Of a stretch of DNA of 64,000 nucleotides, positions 8,639-19,390 are shown piece after piece (position 1 is the stretch's first letter; every line of letters starts with the position of its first letter). The notes under the pieces were generated by a model. The model was not told the origin of the DNA. It did no database searches and saw only the letters and a list, made by a program, of their open reading frames with translations. Origin of the DNA: Okeania sp. SIO2B3 (lineage in GTDB: Bacteria; Cyanobacteriota; Cyanobacteriia; Cyanobacteriales; Microcoleaceae). Made by a program: the position numbers and the translations under genes. The stretch lies in contig NZ_JAAHGH010000004.1 of assembly GCF_010672525.1 (NCBI RefSeq), forward strand, positions 114,440 through 178,439, written 5' to 3'.

Positions 8639-10936
8639 TTACCTTTGACCTCTAACTTCATAATTTTGAAATCTCAACTCTGAAATATCCTCAGATAAAG
8701 ATTTCCAGAAAGGATTATTTTTTCCTAAACGGGTTGTATTCGTCGCATCATGGATACTTCCCCTAAGATTCTGATAATATTTATCGTCCATAAAATTAAT
8801 ATTTAAACTAGCATCAGCTACTAACCTGCGGAATTTTTCCTGAGTATAATCTCTACCATTAATCAATGCTCCTACAGGATTTGAAACCAACAATTCTCCA
8901 TTAACTACCACCGAATTTACCATATTCGGCCACCAAGAATAACCGCTATATCCAAACATAGCAGGTACTTGAATAATCTGATCATCACTTAAGTTAAACT
9001 CCCGCTTCAACTTTTCAATTAATGGGTCTAATTTTTCCCGCTGTAAATAGAGATTATGCTGAATTAACTTCTGATTTTTTAGCGCTGCTCTTACTGTTGT
9101 TTGAGTGCTTAAACCACGATTTATTGCCGCTTGTCCATATCCTTGTTGACTCAATTCTTGTAATAGTTTTACCCCTGCTTCTGGACTAACAATTAACATT
9201 AAAGGTTTGCCAAATTTACTAGGAATAAAAGTAATAATTTCATCTACATGACGAATCATTAACCAAGAAGTATCAATATCTACTGGCGGACCTTGAATTT
9301 TTTGTGCTTTAATAAAATCAACAATTTCTGGATTCATTCCTACTTCACCTGCCTTACCATAATAAATTCTTCCCAACTCGTATCCTGGTAGAGGCGGTGT
9401 AACTTCTAAATTTCCATAAGCATCTGCCCATCTATTTAAAGGATCGAGTTGTCTGGGTTTACCTACTTCAAACCAGCCAAAATCTTCTTTGAGCAGACTT
9501 CTAGCATATTGGTCATTTTCCCCAGGACGGTTAGCTTTGAGTACCACATTCATATTATGGGTTTTGCCTTGAGAGGGAAATTGCACATAACCTATTTCTT
9601 TAGTATCTTGCATCCAGGTGGTACCACCAGAATTAATTTGAGCTTTAGCGCCTGTTTTTTCAACTATCTGTTTGATTTTGGCGACAAATTCTTGATTACC
9701 AAAACCACGTTCGCTGACATGAAGCTCTTTGACTGGAGCAGTATTGGGAGACATTAACCAAGGAACTACACCTATTTGAATACTATCAGAAGCAATTTTT
9801 CTGCCATTTTTTTCAGCGATCGCTGTTAATTTAACGACTCCTTTCCAGTTGCGATCGGCAAACTGTTTAGCTTCTACCCCTAATACTACTTTCTCTCTAG
9901 ATATTAATGCTTCATTACCAGAAATATCTACTGGTTGCCATCCGTATTCTGTTTTTTGGAATACATTAATATAGTCACTAGCATCTGTGTCGGTTGCAAT
10001 ATAGATTTGAGCATCTTGATAATTTTCTGCTACTTGAATATTCACCAACGCCAAGTCTGCTTCATCACTTTCCCCATTAACTTCTCGATCGCGCCAGTCT
10101 GGTCTTCGATCGCCATTATCATCATCGCTATTAAACAACATCAATGCACCTTCTGATAAAGACCATTTTTCTCTACTCGATATGTCAGCTTTATCTAGTT
10201 CTCCATCTCTGTTGGTATCGCCATACATGGTGAAACCGGGAGATAAACTATATGCAATGGGTGAATAATTGGTTGTATTATTGTTTGTGTCGTCTTCTGT
10301 ATTTTCTACCCATCTTCTTGCTGCTATTACTTTTTCATAGGAGGCAACTGCTAGATAACCTTGATATTCGATCATTTTTTCGATCGCTTTATCTGTAATT
10401 AAAGAATTTTGGGGAATTTCGCGCAGGTTAGAAATTGCCTCTAACCAAAGATTTTCTGCTTCTTGCCAGGTTTGGTAATTTGCCTGAGTTATTTTTCCTT
10501 TTTCTACTGCCTTCTTTGCTTTGGCGATCGCTTGCTTCCAGCTTTGGAGCGCTTTTTCTTCTCTAATAATATTAGCTTCTACATTACGGAAGTTTTTCAG
10601 GGTTTTTTCATACTGTTGTAGGTAAAATTGGTATTGCCAGGGTTCTTCTACTTCTTGGAGACTTGGCCTTTGAGAGACTTTATTCAGTTCAGTTTTGATT
10701 TCGTCTCTAAGCTGGTAAAGTTCTGATAGTGAATTTACTTTTTTTGTAGTTTTTAAGCTGTTGTTTACTGACTTGATCGTTTCTAATGGTGAAACTGCTG
10801 AATTTGTTTGTTCTGGAAGTAAAGGTTGTGCCACTGCTTGAGGAACAGGCACCCAAATAATTGCTACTAATGCTCCAATGGTATTAACTAGAGCTATTTT
10901 GACATATCTAATCCAACACATAGTATACATCCTCAT
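8639..10936 (-). CDS. Secreted protein-arginine deiminase-like protein lacking the catalytic Cys
   Basis: 765 residues. A signal peptide (hydrophobic 12-36, AVAQ cleavage region) is followed by a helical, coiled-coil-like region (about 60-200). A PAD middle domain follows, with acidic Ca-binding runs near 235-285 (GDTNRDGELDKAD, FNSDDDNGDRRPDWRD). Then comes a PAD catalytic domain (about 390-750). Compared with the human PAD4 sequence as I know it, Trp441 and Asp444 (WMQD), His563 and Asp565 (HVDE), and the EFNLS/FPNMVN-type and INGRDYT regions are kept. The nucleophile position reads His-Asp-Ala-Thr-Asn (Asp730) where PAD4 has His-Cys-Gly-Thr-Asn (Cys645). The codon is GAT, at least two changes from a Cys codon, so a base-calling error is unlikely. 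Arginine deimination by the known mechanism is therefore not expected. It could be a binder, a regulator or a changed enzyme. Confidence 0.85.
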   Translation of the reverse strand: MRMYTMCWIRYVKIALVNTIGALVAIIWVPVPQAVAQPLLPEQTNSAVSPLETIKSVNNSLKTTKKVNSLSELYQLRDEIKTELNKVSQRPSLQEVEEPWQYQFYLQQYEKTLKNFRNVEANIIREEKALQSWKQAIAKAKKAVEKGKITQANYQTWQEAENLWLEAISNLREIPQNSLITDKAIEKMIEYQGYLAVASYEKVIAARRWVENTEDDTNNNTTNYSPIAYSLSPGFTMYGDTNRDGELDKADISSREKWSLSEGALMLFNSDDDNGDRRPDWRDREVNGESDEADLALVNIQVAENYQDAQIYIATDTDASDYINVFQKTEYGWQPVDISGNEALISREKVVLGVEAKQFADRNWKGVVKLTAIAEKNGRKIASDSIQIGVVPWLMSPNTAPVKELHVSERGFGNQEFVAKIKQIVEKTGAKAQINSGGTTWMQDTKEIGYVQFPSQGKTHNMNVVLKANRPGENDQYARSLLKEDFGWFEVGKPRQLDPLNRWADAYGNLEVTPPLPGYELGRIYYGKAGEVGMNPEIVDFIKAQKIQGPPVDIDTSWLMIRHVDEIITFIPSKFGKPLMLIVSPEAGVKLLQELSQQGYGQAAINRGLSTQTTVRAALKNQKLIQHNLYLQREKLDPLIEKLKREFNLSDDQIIQVPAMFGYSGYSWWPNMVNSVVVNGELLVSNPVGALINGRDYTQEKFRRLVADASLNINFMDDKYYQNLRGSIHDATNTTRLGKNNPFWKSLSEDISELRFQNYEVRGQR

Positions 10937-11169
10937 ATATACTAATGGATTTTACCGGATTCTTGGCAACTCAGAGGGCTAATTTCCAATCTTCTCAATA
11001 TTGACTCTACAGGAGTTACGCTAAACTCAATTAATACCAAATTCATTTCTAAGTTGCATAGAATAATATTGCGATCGGGGTTGACTTTAGATCGAGATAG
11101 GCAAATTAATGAATTTCTTCAAGAAAGAAGGACTGAAGTTGGAAAAAGGAAAAAATAATTCTGTGTCGC

Positions 11170-11326
11170 CTCACATAAAGTTTGTATAAAACCTTAATTT
11201 ATCAAAATAATTGGGTCGCGCCACCCCGCCTTTTCAGGCGAAATATTTTTGGAGGGGGGATCAAATACCCGTTACAAAAATTATTTTTGACTTCTGACTT
11301 TTGACTTCTGACTTCTGACTTCGTTA
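11170..11326. repeat. Family J repeat, copy 1 (inverse of 61188-61312)
   Basis: Contains ATCAAAATAATTGGGT, a CGCCTTTTCAGGCG hairpin, and a tract of ACTTCTG heptamers ending ACTTCGTTAAA. The reverse complement, with small differences, lies at 61188-61312. There is no coding potential. Confidence 0.65.
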
Positions 11327-11434
11327 AATTTCCGGTTGAGAGATTGTAATTCGTAAGGTATTACAGAATTTTGAAAAAATCTCTCTGTTAGTTCAGTTTT
11401 TTATACCTAAATTATAATTTTTCAACCGGAAATT
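11327..11434. repeat. 108-bp inverted-repeat unit just downstream of rpaA
   Basis: The perfect 13-base ends AATTTCCGGTTGA (11327-11339) and TCAACCGGAAATT (11422-11434) enclose an AT-rich middle. It stops 3 bases short of the rpaA stop codon. It may be a small mobile-type repeat or act as the rpaA transcript end; no flanking duplication is clear. Confidence 0.55.
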
Positions 11435-11437
11435 ACT

Positions 11438-12214
11438 TTAAGGTTCTCTAACCCATTCCTGATTTGGTTTTGCCAAATTAGATGTTTCCACATTATTAGC
11501 ACTGGAACTATTACTAGGTAACTCTAAGCAGTAACCAGCACCGTATACTGTTTTAATATACCGAGGATGGCGAGGATCTGGTTCCATCTTTGTTCTTAGA
11601 TGTCTAATATGGACTCGGATAGTCTCAATATCATCATCTGGATCGTAACCCCAGACCTCCTTGAGAATTTCACTCGGAGATACTGTCTGGCCATGTCGTT
11701 GCAGTAAACAATGGAGTAACTCAAATTCTAAATGAGTTAGTTTGACTGTCTGCTCAAACCAAATAGCCTCAAACCTTTCAGGAACAAGAGTCAGAGGACC
11801 ATAATTCAGAATTTCGCTATGTTTAGCTGCTTGTGGAATTCGATCTGTGCGTCGCAGTAGGGCACGCACTCGTGCCAGCATTTCTTCTACTTCAAAGGGT
11901 TTTGTGAGATAATCATCTGCTCCTGCATTAAAGCCTTCTACTTTGTTTTGGGTTTGATTTAAAGCAGTTAACATCAGTACTGGAATATCGGCTGTCCGTT
12001 CATCACGACGCAGACGTTGACAAACTGTAAACCCATCTACCTTTGGTAGCATTAAATCTAATACTATCAGGTCTGGTAGTAGTTGCAGGGCTAGAGCTTG
12101 CCCTTTTATGCCATCTTCTGCTTGGCTAACTTCATAGCCAGCCATTTCTAGGTTGACAGCAACGAGTTCTGCGATCGCAGGATCGTCGTCAATGACGAGT
12201 ATTCTGGGCATCAT
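11438..12214 (-). CDS. rpaA: OmpR-type response regulator RpaA
   Basis: 258 residues. The receiver domain (1-120) has the acidic pocket IDDDP, phosphoacceptor Asp53 (VLDLMLPK) and the conserved Lys in LTKPFE. The OmpR/PhoB winged-helix DNA-binding domain (about 140-240) contains [16 protein letters not shown] and [14 protein letters not shown]. The segments [20 protein letters not shown] and [20 protein letters not shown] match cyanobacterial RpaA rather than RpaB. RpaA is the output regulator of the KaiABC clock, phosphorylated by SasA, and also affects phycobilisome association. The C-terminal tail after GYCLELP is variable. The gene stands alone. Confidence 0.93.
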   Translation of the reverse strand: MMPRILVIDDDPAIAELVAVNLEMAGYEVSQAEDGIKGQALALQLLPDLIVLDLMLPKVDGFTVCQRLRRDERTADIPVLMLTALNQTQNKVEGFNAGADDYLTKPFEVEEMLARVRALLRRTDRIPQAAKHSEILNYGPLTLVPERFEAIWFEQTVKLTHLEFELLHCLLQRHGQTVSPSEILKEVWGYDPDDDIETIRVHIRHLRTKMEPDPRHPRYIKTVYGAGYCLELPSNSSSANNVETSNLAKPNQEWVREP

Positions 12215-12605
12215 TTGCTACACTTACCTATAATTTTTTTTATTGTAATGTTTAATTAAGATTTTTAAGTTTGTTCTAACATTTTTTCATTCAATGTTAT
12301 AATCCTTTTTCAGTACATAGCTGATCTTTATTTTATTGTTCTACTTCTCTTTAACATGATTTTATCTTTTTGTCAAGCAACACTATTATAGATTATAGAG
12401 AAGAATATCTAAGTGGTACTTTAACTAGCTGTCAGCTATCAGCTTGAATTGAAATCCCTGGTTTATAGGCACAAGATAATTTATAAAGAGGATTTCAACC
12501 CCCTATAAAATAAATTGTATTTCTATGTTGTTTCAATATAAATCTAAGTTGAAGGAAAGGTGTTTGACAGTTCAAAAGTTTCAAACTCAGACAACGTAAG
12601 ATTTT

Positions 12606-12652
12606 TCCTTTTTCCTTCTTCCTTCTTCCTTCTTCCTTCTTCCTTCTGCGAT
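12606..12652. repeat. CTTCCTT heptanucleotide tandem repeat
   Basis: About six copies of TTCTTCC in a row. The same unit on either strand recurs at 2232-2270, 41556-41600, 42160-42233, 44187-44225 and 58132-58232. The rest of the 12215-12664 gap shows no gene; it is the upstream region of rpaA and may hold its promoter, but I see no clear -10/-35 pair. Confidence 0.8.
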
Positions 12653-12664
12653 AAAACTTTGTAC

Positions 12665-13393
12665 TTAAAATCTAGAAATTATAGGTAAAAATTGTGCTTG
12701 TTCTTTAAAATATTTCCATGCAATTGATTCGGGATCTTTTTGGCTACTCCATTCTCCAAAATCAGGTTTTGATTTCCGTTTACTGATAGTACTAGCATGA
12801 ACATTGAGCCTAATTGCTAATTCTTTTTGGGTAAGAGGAGAAGCTATTTCAGTAGCAGATTGAAGTTGGGAATTTTCTGGCAGTTGAGTCTCATAATTTG
12901 AAACTTTCGAGATTAATTGATTATTGTTTTCTAAAGTTTTATCTGTTGTTTTTCCAACTATAGATACAGCAGTAGGAAAATAATATAATAAACCACCTTC
13001 TTGTGTAATTTCTAATTCAGCACCAAATTCTTTAGCTTGTTCATCAAGAAACTCTTGGGCTATTTTTCCCGATAGTTGGGAGTTTATAGCTAAGTCTAAG
13101 GCTGTAATATATCCGTTATTTTCCTGAATTAACTGATAAAATATGCTATTCAAATAATCTTTTTGTTGTTTTTGTTTTTCCTGATAATGCTTGAGGAACC
13201 AGGTAACTCCAGAGGCAATAGCAATGATTGTCAATATACGCCAGGATAAACCTAGTATTAGCAATGCTAATCCCAAAGAAATTACAATGAGAAAATTATC
13301 TGTGGATTTATTATTAGTGTTAAGGTTTCTTGGTTGTTCGGGCATTTTAATGTTCTTGAGCAAACTTTGATACTTGTTAGGCATCACCAACAT
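12665..13393 (-). CDS. Membrane protein with two DNA-binding-like helix-turn-helix segments
   Basis: 242 residues, no named family recognised. Two adjoining hydrophobic segments at 34-50 and 52-67 suggest a membrane hairpin, followed by a short Lys/Gln-rich linker. Residues about 80-140 read like a small winged helix (GYITALDLAINSQLS, then a 'GGLLYYFP' wing). After a low-complexity linker, 187-207 (LTQKELAIRLNVHASTISKR) looks like a second helix-turn-helix. A membrane-anchored regulator or a protein for segregation or cell-envelope control is possible; this is an inference. Start codons are possible at Met1 or Met4. Confidence 0.65.
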   Translation of the reverse strand: MLVMPNKYQSLLKNIKMPEQPRNLNTNNKSTDNFLIVISLGLALLILGLSWRILTIIAIASGVTWFLKHYQEKQKQQKDYLNSIFYQLIQENNGYITALDLAINSQLSGKIAQEFLDEQAKEFGAELEITQEGGLLYYFPTAVSIVGKTTDKTLENNNQLISKVSNYETQLPENSQLQSATEIASPLTQKELAIRLNVHASTISKRKSKPDFGEWSSQKDPESIAWKYFKEQAQFLPIISRF

Positions 13394-14243
13394 TTACTGT
13401 CAATATAACTAAATATAGACACAATGGCTCAATACTTTTAGCGGATTTTTAATAAATAATGATGTAATTGGGATAGATATAGTTGGGATAAATTTTTGTT
13501 AATAATTAAGTGAATCGGACTAATTATTAATACTATTGAGGTGATTTATGAAGCCAAACAAATACAATAATGATTACTTGTAATAGAACATATTGCTGAG
13601 ATAATTCATTCTCTCATCACTCACAAAAAAAAATGGCATTATGAATAATTTTTCAAAAGCAATAATAGTAATAAAATGTTAATTTAGGGAAAAAATAATT
13701 AAATGATTTAAATCTAATAATTTAGTCCTCATGGATAGTAATGGTAGATGGATGAACAACCCATAGTAAGGGAGCAAGATGCTCCCACTGCCTTTCCTCT
13801 TGACCAAAATAATTACAATAGACCATCATTATAATGCACCACCAATAATTCTATACATCAAAAATAATTTTTATTGATAATGATTAAATTCCTATCTATA
13901 AAATTAGTGATAAAAAATAAGTCTATAGTTTTAGTAGGTAAAAAAAGATTACTCCCAAATTATTTTAGCTATGAGATAGAATAGTAAGTGCCTTTGAAAG
14001 TTTCTTTGACTTGAAATAACTAGCGTAGCTTTATAGTCTACACCATTTGGATAAAATTGGTAAAAAAAAGACCTGTCTTATGTAATAGAACTCTCCGTTT
14101 AATGAGTTATGAAAAAACCGATCCTCTAGCTTCAACGGCATTTTCCTCTTCACTAAATTTATAAAATTTATAAATATTCAACCGGACATGATATAACTAT
14201 GTTTTTATAAGGTATAACTCCTTAGTTTGCAAGATTTTAAATA
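13394..14243. other. 850-bp AT-rich gap without a recognisable gene
   Basis: No frame gives a credible protein. The only structure seen is a GGGAGCAAGATGCTCCC hairpin near 13769, and a family A right-hand end (ACCGGACATGATATAA) at about 14180-14196 whose left end I cannot find. It lies between two outward-pointing genes and so should contain two promoters. Confidence 0.6.
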
Positions 14244-14708
14244 ATGTTTCGTAAATTAAAAATTATTGGTGGAACTATTCTAATCTATTTGTCCATTGCT
14301 GGCTGTGGGCCTAGCAAAGTTGTTCAGTGTAATCAATTGATTGTTACTATTAACAAGGGAAATACTCTTGTAAATTCTGAAAATTCCTTTGATGCTGCGA
14401 CAACTAATCAGCTAGGAGGAGATTTAGAAGTAATTTCTCAAGAATTAGAAGCTCTCAAACTTGAGGATGAAACTCTTCAACAGTTTCAAAAAGACTTAAC
14501 TAAAACATTTAAAGAACTTTCTCAAGCTTTTCTTGAGATGAGTTTAGCTCTTAAAACTAGCACACAAGTTGAAGCTTCATTAGAGGGTAGAAAAAAATTT
14601 AATCAGGCTAAAAATCAACTGACTCAAACAGGTCAGCAAGCTAATAAGGTTGCTACACAAAAAGATATTTTGTTAGATAAGCTGGTTACTTATTGTCAAA
14701 ATAAATAA
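14244..14708 (+). CDS. Small predicted lipoprotein
   Basis: 154 residues. The N-terminus is a lipoprotein signal: basic start MFRKLK, hydrophobic core, lipobox SIAGC with Cys21 as the lipid-carrying residue. The mature part (22-154) is polar, with a second Cys at the start (VVQCNQL) and one at the end (TYCQNK), which could form a disulfide, and a long Gln/Leu/Glu-rich helical region. No known domain recognised. It probably sits on the periplasmic side of a membrane. Single gene. Confidence 0.75.
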   Translation: MFRKLKIIGGTILIYLSIAGCGPSKVVQCNQLIVTINKGNTLVNSENSFDAATTNQLGGDLEVISQELEALKLEDETLQQFQKDLTKTFKELSQAFLEMSLALKTSTQVEASLEGRKKFNQAKNQLTQTGQQANKVATQKDILLDKLVTYCQNK

Positions 14709-14807
14709 GTTTAGAACACTTTACAACTAATAAATAATTTCTATGACAGTTAAGTTTTAGCTGGTTGTTGTTAGGAAAAATATTGATTGGTAACTTAAAC
14801 CAAACTA

Positions 14808-15359
14808 TTAGTTATGGATTTCTAGCTCTAGTACATAATGTCCCATGCGTAATTGCTGAGACCATAGTTCATATTCTAAACGTAGATAATCTGGAACTGG
14901 TTTTCCCTGAACTACTAGGTTACGGGTAAAGTTACGCATTTGTAGCTGATAATGTAAATTGAATGACTCGTCTTGGAACCAATAACGACAGATGCCATAT
15001 ACTCCTCTTTCCCAGATATGGCGGTAACAATATTTACCGTTTCCTTGCATAGTCATAATAATTCGGGACGGGGAAACTTCTAGCCATAAAAGTCTTGGTT
15101 TTAAGACAGTTGGCAATATTGATGGGTCATCTATGTCTATACATGATGTTTCTTTGTCTGTAATTGCAGGCTCATGCAATAATATATGAAATTGATCGCG
15201 GTCTTTATGATATAGAGTGGCCGCTGTTTCGACTATAGACCAAATTGGCAAGTCTGTTGATATTAATGACAGACTTACAGGTTTGCGTTGATAAGTTAGC
15301 ATATGTTTTCTTAGGGTAAGTTGTAATGATTGAATGGTTGTTAGTTCTACAAAGATCAA
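14808..15359 (-). CDS. Conserved-looking protein of unknown function
   Basis: 183 residues if a TTG at 15359 is used; the first ATG in frame gives 164 residues from 15302. The upstream part (TTIQSLQLTLRKH) still reads like coding sequence, which is why the longer form is kept. The composition is balanced and globular, rich in Tyr/Trp/Arg, with no signal peptide, no membrane segment and no motif I can name. No neighbour indicates a role. Confidence 0.6.
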   Translation of the reverse strand: MIFVELTTIQSLQLTLRKHMLTYQRKPVSLSLISTDLPIWSIVETAATLYHKDRDQFHILLHEPAITDKETSCIDIDDPSILPTVLKPRLLWLEVSPSRIIMTMQGNGKYCYRHIWERGVYGICRYWFQDESFNLHYQLQMRNFTRNLVVQGKPVPDYLRLEYELWSQQLRMGHYVLELEIHN

Positions 15360-16826
15360 AAATATTACTCTTGGTTAATAGCTTTTTCTTTCGCACGCAA
15401 CCTTGGTCAAGCTCTAATTTAGATTTAACTATATTCTGACTCAGAATTTAAGCTATCGTTACATACAGAACTTTTCAAGTAAGTGAGGTATACTAACAGA
15501 ACAATAATATTTACTGATTAAGATCGTGATTGGATAATCTGTACTTTATAAACCTGCAATGTGCTGTGTATTTGTGGTTTGTTATTTATGGGTTTTACGG
15601 AACTCATACATCTAATGTGTAATTATGAGGTTTCTATTTCCTGCAGAAAGGCTATACAAACATAATATTAAGACGCACTCAAGAAAGTAGAAAAAAAAGA
15701 TTCCTTTGGCTTAAAAATTTAGCTGAGAATAATTTAAAGCAATTACTTCATGTGAAGCAGTGTTAAATTATTTGAGTTAATTGTTATTAATAGAGAAGTA
15801 ATATAGTATTAATCAAATTAATCTCTCTCATAATGTTTTTGAATTTGGTGAGGTCAAAAAAAATTAATAACACTTTGACATTAGGGTTAGGAAAATATTA
15901 AACACCATTGCACTATCAAATACTGTGCTAATAAATATATTAGTTATAGTTAAAGCAAAAAGGCAATTCACAATAACTTTTTTCTGAACTCCTGAGTTTT
16001 GAGACTTTTTTTATTAACTCACCTCAAGATATTAGAGAGTGTTTGTTAAATGAATATTAAATCTTGTAGTGACGTGAAACACTTAAAATGTTGCAATAGT
16101 AGGGGCGGATTCTGCGTTAAATTAATGAGTATTAACCAATTATTTTAACCTGACCCCGCCCTAATAATCGCTCCGCACCAAATTAGCTTTGTCAGTCCAG
16201 TAGGGTGCGTTAGTTTCAGATAAAGCACTATCCCAAAGCACGTGGTGCGTCAGGTATAAAACTAAGCATTATTCCAGAAATGCTAAGGATGCCGTCACAC
16301 ACCCTACTTAATCTTTTGTTTACAAACTGTCTCTTAATTATCCCTATAGTAGCATATTTACATAGTTGGACACAAGGGATAGTTTTTTTATAAAAACTTT
16401 AAAATTATCCATGCTAAAATATTGCTAGTGGCAAGTATAAATAAATGTATTGATTTTAATTATATATTTTTTATTTTCGTTACAATCTTTTAACTAAATA
16501 CATCAAATTATCACTTTATGAGTTAAATTTTACTGCTTTAAATAATCATAAAAAATCAAAAGTAATCAGAGAGTTGTTTGTCAGAGAAAAATAAATTGCC
16601 CATGTTTTACAGTTTATTTATTAAGGCTATATTCGGTCTTTAAAATTTAAGTAAGATAGTGATAATTGAAATATAGCAATCTTATTTAAGTTGTCATGTT
16701 TTAGTGGTAGGGGCGAATGGCTATTCGCCCGTACAGGACTCAGGATTCAGGAGTCAGGAGTCATAATTTTAAAGGTTTTCAGTTCAAATTAACTGTTATA
16801 AAAATTATCACAACCTATTTGGGATT
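15360..16826. other. Long gene-less AT-rich stretch
   Basis: About 1.5 kb with stops in all frames. The only structured part is 16193-16312, which begins AGTCCAGTAGGGTGCGTTA and ends near CACACCCTACTT; it is related to the inverted-repeat unit at 49964-50076. No RNA gene could be recognised by eye. Confidence 0.5.
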
Positions 16827-16948
16827 GGGTGCATCTCAATGCATGAATAAAGCCAAAAATTTATCGCTTTTAGGCAACAGCTCCGGAAGGCAACAGGCAA
16901 CAGGCAATCTATAGGAAAAAAGTATTTTTGCAAATATGAGATGCACCC
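16827..16948. mobile_element. Family B miniature element, copy 1
   Basis: It begins GGGTGCATCTCA and ends TGAGATGCACCC, a perfect 12-bp terminal inverted repeat. The middle holds AATAAAGCCAAAAATTTATC, a CAACAGG heptamer run and AAGTATTTTTGCAAATA. The eight bases on each side are TTGGGATT and TTGGAATT, so an 8-bp target duplication with one mismatch is likely. A second copy at 54588-54734 has a perfect 8-bp duplication. Confidence 0.8.
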
Positions 16949-17950
16949 TTGGAATTACTATATATTAAGTCTGAAATAAAGAGGTTTTTGATCGATTTAC
17001 TTTTTCTTGAAGAATTAACTAGGTATAATCTTACTACATTAAACTTAGATGAAATTATTTGTATATTTACTTTTTATTACTCATAGCAAACAATTTAATC
17101 GAATAATTTTAGAAATAAGCTTGAGTTATTGAAAGACAGTCTTTTGATGTTTGTTAGAGTGCAATACCAAATTAATCTTCAAAATTAGTCTCAAATCAAC
17201 TAGAATAGCTACAAATAGATAAAAAAAAGACAAGATAAAGTCTAAAAGAAATCCTCAGACGCTTTGAATCATAAGTTCTAATCCCCAACGCTTCCCTTAA
17301 TGGTCAACCTCTGTATACGGTTTTCCTAACTGATTTTTGCCAAAAGTGTAACAATTAGTAATAATTTTTTTTCAATTGGTATTTATAGTAAATATTGAGT
17401 TGCTTAGGACATTAGCTCAGGGAGGCAAGGTCAATTTATTGTCACGCTTAGAAAAATTGATAGGGAGATAGGGACTCACCCCTCGCCCCTCCCCCTCCCA
17501 GGAGGGGAATGTGGGTAGATTCTTAATATTTATTTGCACAATTTTTTGTATTTCATATCCATATAAATATTCTCCCCAGGCAAAGAATTAGCCCTGGGAT
17601 AGGGAGTAGGGAGTAGGTCGTAGGGAGCGGGGAGAATAAGGAGATTTGCTCTATGTTAAGAAGATAGGTTTTTTCATCACTAATTATCCGGACTTGATCA
17701 GGACTTACGCAAAGCCACTATATATACTATATAAAAACTATAGCACTATGGTATATATAGTGTTTTTGTCGGAAAAATGCGTAATACCAATTCTCAAAAA
17801 CTTTGCTATGCTTGGATTTTCTATTTCTAAATACTATATTATTGACGTAATTTTATTGTTAGCTAACTTCTGTGATTTCTCCAGTAATTTTTACCACCTT
17901 CCCAGGGTACCATTACTTTTGAGAAGTGGTATAAGTCCTGTTGATGTTAA
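16949..17950. other. Gene-less stretch upstream of aroA
   Basis: Contains a C-rich GGAGGGG palindromic patch (17478-17510), a GGGAGTA-type run (17600-17635), a broken family A right end (TCACTAATTATCCGGAC near 17677-17693) and a fragment of the ACTATATG repeat family. No protein or RNA gene is supported. Confidence 0.5.
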
Positions 17951-18040
17951 ATGAATTCTGCACAGGTATTTATTTCCTCACCTTCCCAGACTCCTATAAA
18001 ATTGTGGCTGTGCAAATTTTGCAAATTTATAGTTAATTTT

Positions 18041-19390
18041 ATGATAGCTGCTGTAGTTACTACAAAAATCACAAATAGTCAAGAAACTTTGATAATTCAA
18101 AGACCACAATCAGGTCTATGCCTCAAAGGTAACATTAAAATTCCTGGAGATAAATCAATTTCTCATCGGTCTCTAATGCTAGGAGCGATCGCTCAAGGGA
18201 AAACTACTATAAAAGGCTTACTCTTAGGGGAAGATCCCCGCAGCACTGCTAAATGTTTTTCACTTCTTGGGGCCGATATTTCTCAACTGAATACAGACTT
18301 GGTGGAGGTTCAGGGGGTTGGACTAGATAATCTCACAGAACCATCTCAGGTTTTGGACTGTGGTAATTCTGGCACTACAATGCGACTAATGTTGGGGATT
18401 TTGGCGTCCCATCCCGAACGTTTTTTTACTGTTACTGGAGATAGTTCCTTGGTTCAGCGTCCCATGTCCCGTGTGATTGAGCCTCTGACACAAATGGGCG
18501 CTCAAATCTGGGGTAGAAAAGGTGGCTCTTTAGCCCCATTGGCAATTCAGGGACAAAGTTTACGGCCGATCCATTATCATTCTCCCATTGCTTCAGCTCA
18601 GGTAAAATCTTGTATTTTGTTTGCTGGTTTAATGACGGAAGGGAAAACTACGATAACTGAACCTGCTCTTTCACGAGACCATAGTGAAAGAATGTTGCAA
18701 GCTTTTGGCGCTCAAATTAGTATTGACCCAGAAACAAATAGTGTGACAGTGGCAGGTCCAGCTAAATTGCGGGGTCAAGATGTGGTTGTGCCTGGTGATA
18801 TTAGTTCGGCAGCTTTTTGGTTAGTAGCAGCAGCTATTGTACCTGGGTCAGAATTGGTCATTGAAAATGTTGGTGTTAATCCTACCCGCACAGGTATATT
18901 AGAAGCTTTGGAAATGATGGAGGCTAATATTATACAGGAAAATCAGCGAGTTGTTGCAGGAGAACCTGTGGCTGATTTACGAGTATGTTACAGTCCTTTG
19001 AAAGCTTGTGAAATTTCTGGTGCGATAATTCCACGATTAATTGATGAAGTTCCCATTTTGGCAGTTGCTGCTATGTTTGCTGAGGGGACGACTGTGATTA
19101 AGGATGCGGCTGAGTTGCGGGTCAAAGAGAGCGATCGTTTGATGGCTATGGCCACTCAACTCCAGAAACTGGGAGGTAGAGTTACAGAATTACCGGATGG
19201 ATTGGAAATTACTGGTGGTGTGGCCTTGACTGGTGGTGATGTTGAGAGTTATGGGGATCATCGAGTTGCTATGAGTTTGGCGATCGCTGCTCTTAATGCT
19301 ACTGAGACTACCAGTATCCATCAGGCTGAAGCTGCAAGCATTTCTTATCCCAATTTTACTGCTACTCTGCAACAAATTTGTAGGTCATAG
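18041..19390 (+). CDS. aroA: 3-phosphoshikimate 1-carboxyvinyltransferase (EPSP synthase)
   Basis: Joins shikimate 3-phosphate and phosphoenolpyruvate in the shikimate pathway to aromatic amino acids. From the ATG at 18041 it is 449 residues, the usual size; the frame is open to an ATG at 17951 but those 30 residues (Cys/Phe-rich) do not resemble the family. Visible motifs are [15 protein letters not shown] near the N-terminus (substrate-binding Lys, Ser, Arg), [12 protein letters not shown] (phosphoenolpyruvate site), DHSERML, and [12 protein letters not shown] with GDHRVAM near the C-terminus. The GNSGTTMRL form is that of cyanobacterial and Gram-positive type enzymes rather than the E. coli GNAGTAMRPL form. 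Single gene. Confidence 0.95.
   Translation: MIAAVVTTKITNSQETLIIQRPQSGLCLKGNIKIPGDKSISHRSLMLGAIAQGKTTIKGLLLGEDPRSTAKCFSLLGADISQLNTDLVEVQGVGLDNLTEPSQVLDCGNSGTTMRLMLGILASHPERFFTVTGDSSLVQRPMSRVIEPLTQMGAQIWGRKGGSLAPLAIQGQSLRPIHYHSPIASAQVKSCILFAGLMTEGKTTITEPALSRDHSERMLQAFGAQISIDPETNSVTVAGPAKLRGQDVVVPGDISSAAFWLVAAAIVPGSELVIENVGVNPTRTGILEALEMMEANIIQENQRVVAGEPVADLRVCYSPLKACEISGAIIPRLIDEVPILAVAAMFAEGTTVIKDAAELRVKESDRLMAMATQLQKLGGRVTELPDGLEITGGVALTGGDVESYGDHRVAMSLAIAALNATETTSIHQAEAASISYPNFTATLQQICRS

Noticed and set aside
8730..8760. PAD Cys loss as a sequencing error
   Set aside because: Cys to GAT needs at least two base changes, and the frame and the flanking motif are intact.
11327..11434. Family A copy next to rpaA
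   Set aside because: The ends include CCGGTTGA but lack TATCATG, and no TWA duplication flanks it, so it is listed only as a separate inverted repeat.
16193..16312. Candidate ncRNA with a long stem
   Set aside because: It is a diverged copy of the inverted-repeat element at 49964-50076, which explains the stem.
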